From the NCBI GenBank assembly GCA_007123465.1, contig SKLB01000186.1, forward strand, positions 1 through 9,712: a stretch of 9,712 nucleotides of DNA, written 5' to 3'. Source of the DNA: Spirochaetales bacterium (lineage in GTDB: Bacteria; Spirochaetota; Spirochaetia; DSM-27196; PWMO01). Made by a program: the position numbers and the translations under genes. Positions 5,411 through 9,712 of the stretch are shown piece after piece; within the stretch, counting starts at the first letter, position 1, and each line of letters starts with the position of its first letter. The notes under the pieces were generated by a model. That model saw only the letters and a program-made list of their open reading frames with translations, made no database searches and had not been told where the DNA came from.

Positions 5411-6862
5411 ATGGATAATGGAAAAAAGTTGGCGTCTTCCCTGACGGAGTCTGATAGCCGCGAAAACCAACTCCGCAAAGAAATTGAGGAGTACTACCTT
5501 CCAAAGCAACTCGTTGATGCGATTCTCGAGATCGGCGGGATACCCAAGACTTCGGTAGTTACTACCATGGGTATCGCGTTTATGGATATCGCCGACTACA
5601 CCTTCATGTCAAAGTTTCTCAGTCCGCAGGAGAATCAGGAGGTCCTCAACGGGCTCTATACCGCCTTCAACTCGGTTCTCAAGCGTCACGGGGGTTACCT
5701 CAACAAGATCGAGGGCGACAGCTTGATGTTCCACTACGGCGGGATCATCGACCCGCGCGTCAAGGACCTGAGCGACGAGGAAATCTCACGCTACATCTCG
5801 CGCGAGCTGTTCTATACCTGCGTCGAGATGCAGCGCGTCTGCACGCTGTTCAACCAGGCCAATGACCGCTTTCTCGCCGAGGCAGCCAACCCGCAGACCC
5901 GCGACCTGCTCAAACGCGCGTTTGACATCATCGCGGCACTGCGCACTAATATTGAAGTTTCCTCGGCGTTCAACGCGCTGTTTCAGATTCGCATCCGCAT
6001 CGGGGCCAATATTGGCGATGTTACTATCGGCAATTTCGGCCCCGACGGCGCCAAGCAGTGGGACATCGTAGGCCTGCCGGTTATCGAGGCGAAACGGATG
6101 GAGTCTACCGCACCGGTGGGAGGCCTGCGGATTTCCGAACGCTTCTACCGCGTGCTCGAGGAATCCGGTGTTGCCGACGCCTACTACAACCGGTTTCGCA
6201 AAGAGGCGCAGGCTCTTTTCGGCTACTACCGCGATATAACCAGGGAAGAGCTCTTCCGCTTCAGCCAAGTGGAACTCAGGGACAAGAAGGACGCCGAGTT
6301 CCGCACTTACAGTATCGAGGTCAATCCGGGCCTGCCCGAAACCGTGCGCGATCAGGTGGGCCTGTTGATGGAGAAGGGCGAGGGTGGAGCCGAGCGCATC
6401 ATCGGCATACTGCAGTACTACCGGGGTAACCGCTACGTGATCAACGCCATTGAAGATATCCTGCGCAAGAAGAACGTTACTCTGCGCAAGGCGTTCATGT
6501 TTCGTACTATGCACCCGCGCAAGTACGACGCACTGCTGCGCCGCTTCTCCGGTGACGCGGTGCGCGTGGGCACCTTTATCGATCAGGAGTACACGCTGTT
6601 TGAGCTCTTCCGTAACCTCGGACGCTACCAGGACACCGTCAAGCACACCACCGAAAAAGAGAACCCGTTCAGCGAGTTTGAAAGCTACGATCGCCACATG
6701 GAACAGTACATCGAGGCGCTCAATGCGGCGTTTGAGTCGCGCAAGCAGTGGATGACCCAGAAAGCCTACTTCTACGAAGTGGTGTTTCCGCTGGTCTTCG
6801 CCAGTATTCGAACCAGTATCCTGGAGTTTCAGGCGCGCATGGCAACGCTCGAGCCGGTCTGA
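5411..6862 (+). CDS. Soluble class III adenylate/guanylate cyclase with unidentified C-terminal extension
   Basis: 483 residues with no signal peptide or membrane segment. A short charged helical lead (15-42) precedes the cyclase homology domain, about residues 48-300. Metal-binding aspartates are D59 (FMDIADYT) and D103 (KIEGDSLMF); adenine-selecting residues are K99 and D218 (QWDIVG); R229 matches the transition-state arginine. Aligned to the family pattern VNxAxR, the protein reads VIEAKR (224-229), so the catalytic Asn is replaced by I225. The region between D103 and RIRIGANIGD (194-203) is about 40 residues longer than usual. Residues 301-483 are charged and probably helical and match nothing I recognise. 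Adenylate rather than guanylate cyclase is suggested by the K/D pair, but reduced activity or a sensor role is possible. Its 3' end overlaps the convergent flavoprotein gene by 34 bp. Confidence 0.85.
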   Translation: MDNGKKLASSLTESDSRENQLRKEIEEYYLPKQLVDAILEIGGIPKTSVVTTMGIAFMDIADYTFMSKFLSPQENQEVLNGLYTAFNSVLKRHGGYLNKIEGDSLMFHYGGIIDPRVKDLSDEEISRYISRELFYTCVEMQRVCTLFNQANDRFLAEAANPQTRDLLKRAFDIIAALRTNIEVSSAFNALFQIRIRIGANIGDVTIGNFGPDGAKQWDIVGLPVIEAKRMESTAPVGGLRISERFYRVLEESGVADAYYNRFRKEAQALFGYYRDITREELFRFSQVELRDKKDAEFRTYSIEVNPGLPETVRDQVGLLMEKGEGGAERIIGILQYYRGNRYVINAIEDILRKKNVTLRKAFMFRTMHPRKYDALLRRFSGDAVRVGTFIDQEYTLFELFRNLGRYQDTVKHTTEKENPFSEFESYDRHMEQYIEALNAAFESRKQWMTQKAYFYEVVFPLVFASIRTSILEFQARMATLEPV

Positions 6863-8079
6863 TGCAACAGCCGCGGCAGCGGCTGCCAGGCGAGGGACCG
6901 CGGATCGGGCTGTTCCAGAAAAAACGCTGCCAGCCGTTTGGCTGCCGCAATTGCACCGATTATGTTGGGCGCAAACGGGCCCAGTTCCAATTCGGCCAGC
7001 GTTCCGCTGACAAACAGCCGCGGGTGCCAGCGCAGGAATGAATCCGGCAGCGGAAACCCGTCCTCGGCTCGCGGCAACGAGTACCGCGCAGCCAGCTCAG
7101 CAACAGGTTTGCCGCCCGGTACCCCCGGGTTGAATCCGGTTGCAACAACTACGCGGTCGGAATCGATGCTATCGCCTCCGGCAAGCTTCAGGCGCAGTCT
7201 GCCACCGCTGATTGCCGCCGACTGCACCCTGTCTTCGAGTACCCGGATTGCCTTTTGACTGCGCCGGGCCGCCAGCTGCTGCGCCACGTCCTCGGGAATT
7301 GAGCCGGGAGCACGTGCTGTCTCAATCATTGCGCGGCGAACGGTGTAGTCCGACTGCGCCAGAAAGTCCCTGGCGCAGCGCGGGCCGATGAAGCACGGGT
7401 CGCTGTCAAAGCGGCGCACACGGATCGGGTGCTCGCTGATTACCGTCACCGGTCTGCCGGATTGTGCACTGGTTGCCAGAGCCAGTTGTATCGCGCTGGC
7501 CCCGGCGCCGATTATGACCGGGCTGTGCGCGCATGACAGCTTGTGTCGCTGGAATGACGGCGAGAAAATGTGATCGATAGCGTCACTGTGCCGGCCTATC
7601 CGGCGCGACCACGCCGGATAGCGGAGCTCTGCGCTGCGCCCCGGAGCCAGCAGCGCGTAGCGCGCGCGCACCCGTTGGCGCGCAAAGCTGACGTCAACGC
7701 AGTCATCGTGCAGTGCAATTCTGCCGACGGTGCCGCGGCGCCGCCAACGCTGCAGGTTGTTGTCGTGGATTACCGCGGCGGCGTGGGCATCAAAGAGCTC
7801 CAGCTGCGGGCGAGCGTAGGGCGGTACAAACGCCTGCTGATGTTCCCAACCATGCTGAGCCGCCCAGTTGCGCAGTGAGCCGAAGTCCAGGTCGAGGTTG
7901 TGGCTGCTGGGAGAACGAAGGTAGCGCATGCCGCAGGCACGGGTATGTTGGCGCCAGACGGCCAGCGGCTGCTCAAACGGATCGATCACTACCAGATCGC
8001 TGATACCCATGCCACTGCTGAGCGCGTGCGACAGGTAGGTTCCCTGAACTCCCCCGCCGACAATCACAAGATCGTGCAT
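6829..8079 (-). CDS. FAD/NAD(P)-binding flavoprotein, N-hydroxylating-monooxygenase-like
   Basis: 416 residues with two Rossmann sites: FAD GGGVQG (8-13) at the N-terminus and a NAD(P)H-type GAGASA (191-196). A late D(S)DRVVVATGF segment (307-316) followed by P321 resembles the D-x3-ATG[FY]-x4-P motif of lysine/ornithine N-hydroxylases (SidA/IucD type). Near the C-terminus GTLAELELGPFAPNIIGA (359-376) resembles the segment closing the FAD site. The substrate cannot be read from the sequence, and no siderophore genes are adjacent. It is divergent from crtO across 84 bp, so a role in the same pathway is possible but unproven. The ATG at 8079 lacks a Shine-Dalgarno sequence and follows a good -10 by 6 nt. 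Its last 11 codons and stop overlap the end of the cyclase gene on the opposite strand. Confidence 0.75.
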   Translation of the reverse strand: MHDLVIVGGGVQGTYLSHALSSGMGISDLVVIDPFEQPLAVWRQHTRACGMRYLRSPSSHNLDLDFGSLRNWAAQHGWEHQQAFVPPYARPQLELFDAHAAAVIHDNNLQRWRRRGTVGRIALHDDCVDVSFARQRVRARYALLAPGRSAELRYPAWSRRIGRHSDAIDHIFSPSFQRHKLSCAHSPVIIGAGASAIQLALATSAQSGRPVTVISEHPIRVRRFDSDPCFIGPRCARDFLAQSDYTVRRAMIETARAPGSIPEDVAQQLAARRSQKAIRVLEDRVQSAAISGGRLRLKLAGGDSIDSDRVVVATGFNPGVPGGKPVAELAARYSLPRAEDGFPLPDSFLRWHPRLFVSGTLAELELGPFAPNIIGAIAAAKRLAAFFLEQPDPRSLAWQPLPRLLHQTGSSVAMRA

Positions 8080-8085
8080 GCGGCG

Positions 8086-8114
8086 ATTTTAGCCGATAGT
8101 TGATGTACGCTCAA
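8086..8114 (-). promoter_or_regulatory. Promoter of the flavoprotein gene, apparently leaderless
   Basis: On the minus strand: -35 TTGAGC (8114-8109; 4 of 6), 17-nt spacer, -10 TAAAAT (8091-8086; 5 of 6), six bases, then the ATG at 8079. The start site expected 7 nt after the -10 is the A of the ATG. Confidence 0.65.
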
Positions 8115-8131
8115 CACACCCGGCGTTGTTG
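8112..8131. promoter_or_regulatory. Candidate shared operator between the flavoprotein gene and crtO
   Basis: CAACA (8112-8116) and TGTTG (8127-8131) form an inverted repeat separated by 10 nt. Each arm overlaps the -35 box of one of the two divergent promoters. The arms are short, so it may be chance, but the placement would allow one regulator to control both genes. Confidence 0.3.
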
Positions 8132-8157
8132 CAAATTCAGAGCCGTTGCCGTATAAC
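8129..8157 (+). promoter_or_regulatory. crtO promoter, apparently leaderless
   Basis: TTGCAA (8129-8134; 4 of 6), 17-nt spacer, TATAAC (8152-8157; 5 of 6), six bases, then the ATG at 8164. The start site expected 7 nt after the -10 is the A of the ATG. An in-frame TTG at 8146 lies upstream of the -10 and so would not be on this transcript. Confidence 0.65.
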
Positions 8158-8163
8158 GGAACC

Positions 8164-9708
8164 ATGGATACAGACGTAGTTGTTGTAGGCAGTGGTCACA
8201 ACGGACTGGTCTGCGCGGCCTACCTTGCCAAGTGGGGCTACCGGGTTACGGTACTCGAGCGCCGCGATACAATCGGTGGGGCTGTCTGTACCGAGGATAT
8301 GTTCGGCGGCTACCAGATGGACGTTGGCGGATCGCTGCATTTCATGATCCATCACACCCCGATTGTGGCCGATCTCGAACTCGAGCGTTACGGCCTTGAG
8401 TATATTCCGCTGGATCCGTTCATGTCGGCACCCGCGGAAGACGGAAGCTGTATACAATTCTACCAGGATCTCGACCAGACCTGCCAGAGTATTGCCAGTG
8501 TCAGTCAGCACGACGCCGACGCGTACCGTACCTTTGTCCGCCGCTGGCAGCCACTGAATGAAGCGGTGTTTGAGTTCTTCCTCAAGAAGCCAACCACGGC
8601 AAACCTCGGACGTACGCTGTTTCTCAAGAAATTTCACAGTCGGTCTTTCCCGCGAACCGATCTGATCCGGACCCTTTTCCAGAGTTACGGCAGATTTGTC
8701 AATGACAGCTTCCAGAGTGAGCAACTGCGCTCGGCGCTGGTATGGTGGGGCGCACAGAGCGGCCCGCCGCCTATGGATGCGATGTCTGCCGAGTTTGTCG
8801 GCTGGCACTCTATCATTCACAAGCGCGGCCCGGCGCGGCCCAAGGGCGGTTCGGGCATGCTCACCCAGGCGCTGGCGCGTTGCATAGAAGCACACGGCGG
8901 ACAGGTGCTTACCGGCCAGGAAGTCAGGCGCATCCTGGTTGAGAACGGACGCGCCTGCGGAGCGGAGACCGTCCACGGCGCCCGAGTCACAGCGCGCGCG
9001 GTGGTGGCAAGTTCCCATCTGTGGGTAACCTACCTGCAGTTGCTGCAGGACTGGACGCCTCCGGCGTTGCGCGCGCGGATCGAGAAAGTCAACGTTGGCA
9101 ACGGGTTCGGCATGGTGCTGCGCTGCGCCATGGATGCGCTGCCGCAGTACCAGGTTGCAGCGGACCGGATTCACAACGGTCTGCAACTGCTGTGTCCTTC
9201 GGTACAGTACCTGCACGATGCGTACGCTGACTATCTGAAAAAGCTGCCGTCCGAGAATCCGGCGGCCATCGGCATGACGTTCAGTGCCGTTGATCCCACC
9301 CTGGCACCGCCGGACAAACACACCCTGTTTGTCTGGGGCCAGTATTATCCGTATCATCTGCGCCAGGGCCGTTCCTGGCCGGAGATCGAGCGCAACGAAG
9401 TCGAACGCCTGCTGGGTGTAGTCGAGCGCTACGCCCCGGGAACCCGGGAAGCGGTGCGCGACATATACGCGCAGACGCCCGCGGTTATTGCCGAGAAGCA
9501 CAACATGCCCAACGCCAATGTGATGCACGTGGAAATGGTCACCGACCAGATGTTTGTGTTTCGCCCGCTGCCGGAACTCGCGGCATACGAATCCCCGCTT
9601 GCGGGGCTGTTCATGGCAAATGCCGGTATGCATCCGGGTGGAGGGATTTTCGGTGCCGCCGGCTACAACTGTAGCCGTGTGGTGCGCAGCAAAGTCAAAC
9701 GGAGCTGA
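8164..9708 (+). CDS. crtO: CrtO-type carotenoid 4-ketolase (CrtI/PYROXD2-like FAD oxidoreductase)
   Basis: 514 residues. CrtO enzymes introduce a keto group at C4 of a beta-ionone ring, as in echinenone, canthaxanthin or deinoxanthin synthesis. The N-terminus has the dinucleotide-binding motif VVVVGSGHNGLVCAAYL (5-21) and ERRDTIGGAV (32-41). Also matching CrtO as I remember it are DVGGSLH (53-59), AQSGPPP (197-203), ARPKGGSGMLTQAL (224-237), VGNGFGM (311-317), TFSAVDPTLAPP (372-383) and the FAD-closing C-terminal block DQMFVFRPLPE to GMHPGGGIFGAAGYNCSRV (461-506). The closest remembered match is the Deinococcus enzyme (511 residues). Start: ATG 8164, preferred over the in-frame TTG at 8146 because the -10 box lies between them. 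No other carotenoid gene (crtB, crtI, crtY/L) is present, so the ring substrate is unknown; a PYROXD2-like non-carotenoid role is the alternative. GGAG at 9701-9704, overlapping the end of the gene, may serve a following gene just outside the window. Confidence 0.82.
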   Translation: MDTDVVVVGSGHNGLVCAAYLAKWGYRVTVLERRDTIGGAVCTEDMFGGYQMDVGGSLHFMIHHTPIVADLELERYGLEYIPLDPFMSAPAEDGSCIQFYQDLDQTCQSIASVSQHDADAYRTFVRRWQPLNEAVFEFFLKKPTTANLGRTLFLKKFHSRSFPRTDLIRTLFQSYGRFVNDSFQSEQLRSALVWWGAQSGPPPMDAMSAEFVGWHSIIHKRGPARPKGGSGMLTQALARCIEAHGGQVLTGQEVRRILVENGRACGAETVHGARVTARAVVASSHLWVTYLQLLQDWTPPALRARIEKVNVGNGFGMVLRCAMDALPQYQVAADRIHNGLQLLCPSVQYLHDAYADYLKKLPSENPAAIGMTFSAVDPTLAPPDKHTLFVWGQYYPYHLRQGRSWPEIERNEVERLLGVVERYAPGTREAVRDIYAQTPAVIAEKHNMPNANVMHVEMVTDQMFVFRPLPELAAYESPLAGLFMANAGMHPGGGIFGAAGYNCSRVVRSKVKRS

Positions 9709-9712
9709 GAAG

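Noticed and set aside
5786..6697. Open frame of about 303 codons on the minus strand, opposite the cyclase gene
   Set aside because: Antisense to a well-supported gene, with no motif and no promoter; a codon-bias shadow.
6875..6887. Perfect palindrome GGCAGC-G-GCTGCC after the cyclase gene
   Set aside because: A one-base loop cannot form a hairpin, no T run follows, and it lies within flavoprotein codons; likely chance in GC-rich coding sequence.
8146..8163. TTG at 8146 as the crtO start (six extra residues)
   Set aside because: The TATAAC -10 lies downstream of it, so the predicted mRNA would not contain it, and the Rossmann motif begins normally from ATG 8164.
8137..9633. Open frame of about 498 codons on the minus strand, opposite crtO
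   Set aside because: It is fully antisense to a gene with strong family motifs along its length, has no recognisable domain or ribosome site, and such frames are common opposite GC-rich genes.
1..9712. CRISPR, tRNA/rRNA, insertion sequence or defence-system signatures
   Set aside because: I saw no spaced direct repeats, tRNA-like folds, transposase motifs or terminal repeats on either strand.

Overview
The window holds seven protein-coding genes, packed tightly and arranged mostly as divergent or convergent pairs. There are no RNA genes, insertion sequences, phage genes or CRISPR arrays that I can see, and no gene-free stretch exceeds about 130 bases. The gene set (MiaB, a ferredoxin/flavodoxin-NADP+ reductase, LipA, ThpR, an NAD+-dependent DNA ligase, a soluble class III nucleotidyl cyclase, a CrtO-type carotenoid ketolase and a partner flavoprotein; miaB is cut by the window edge) fits a Gram-negative-like bacterium of moderately high GC. 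A pigmented, facultatively anaerobic spirochaete (Spirochaeta/Alkalispirochaeta type) is my best guess. It rests on overall protein style and on spirochaetes being known to make keto-torulene-type carotenoids, and is not proven from the sequence. CrtO itself resembles the Deinococcus enzyme.

Left part (1-2789): a minus-strand operon fnr-like -> miaB (miaB runs off the left edge) is divergent from plus-strand lipA. MiaB and LipA are both radical-SAM sulfur-inserting enzymes that need low-potential electrons, and the reductase between them is a plausible electron source. lipA ends in a strong intrinsic terminator that lies inside the 3' end of the convergent gene thpR.

Middle part (2754-6862): thpR (minus) and ligA (plus) are divergent, with only 20 bp between their start codons. 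ligA is a full multi-domain NAD+ ligase with several substitutions at normally fixed nucleotide-binding residues. It is followed by a cytosolic class III cyclase with metal-binding and adenine-selecting residues but an Ile where the transition-state Asn is expected, and a C-terminal extension of about 180 residues I cannot name.

Right part (6829-9712): an NMO-like FAD/NAD(P) flavoprotein (minus) overlaps the cyclase 3' end by 34 bp and is divergent from crtO (plus). The two share an 84-bp promoter region.

The most unusual signal is at the promoters. Five of the seven genes have a recognisable -10 hexamer ending only 6-8 nt before the start codon, four of them with a -35 box at 17-18 nt, and none of the five has a Shine-Dalgarno sequence. 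The expected transcription start therefore falls on or within about 1-2 nt of the first base of the ATG, which points to widespread leaderless mRNAs. miaB, which is internal to an operon, keeps a clear Shine-Dalgarno sequence.
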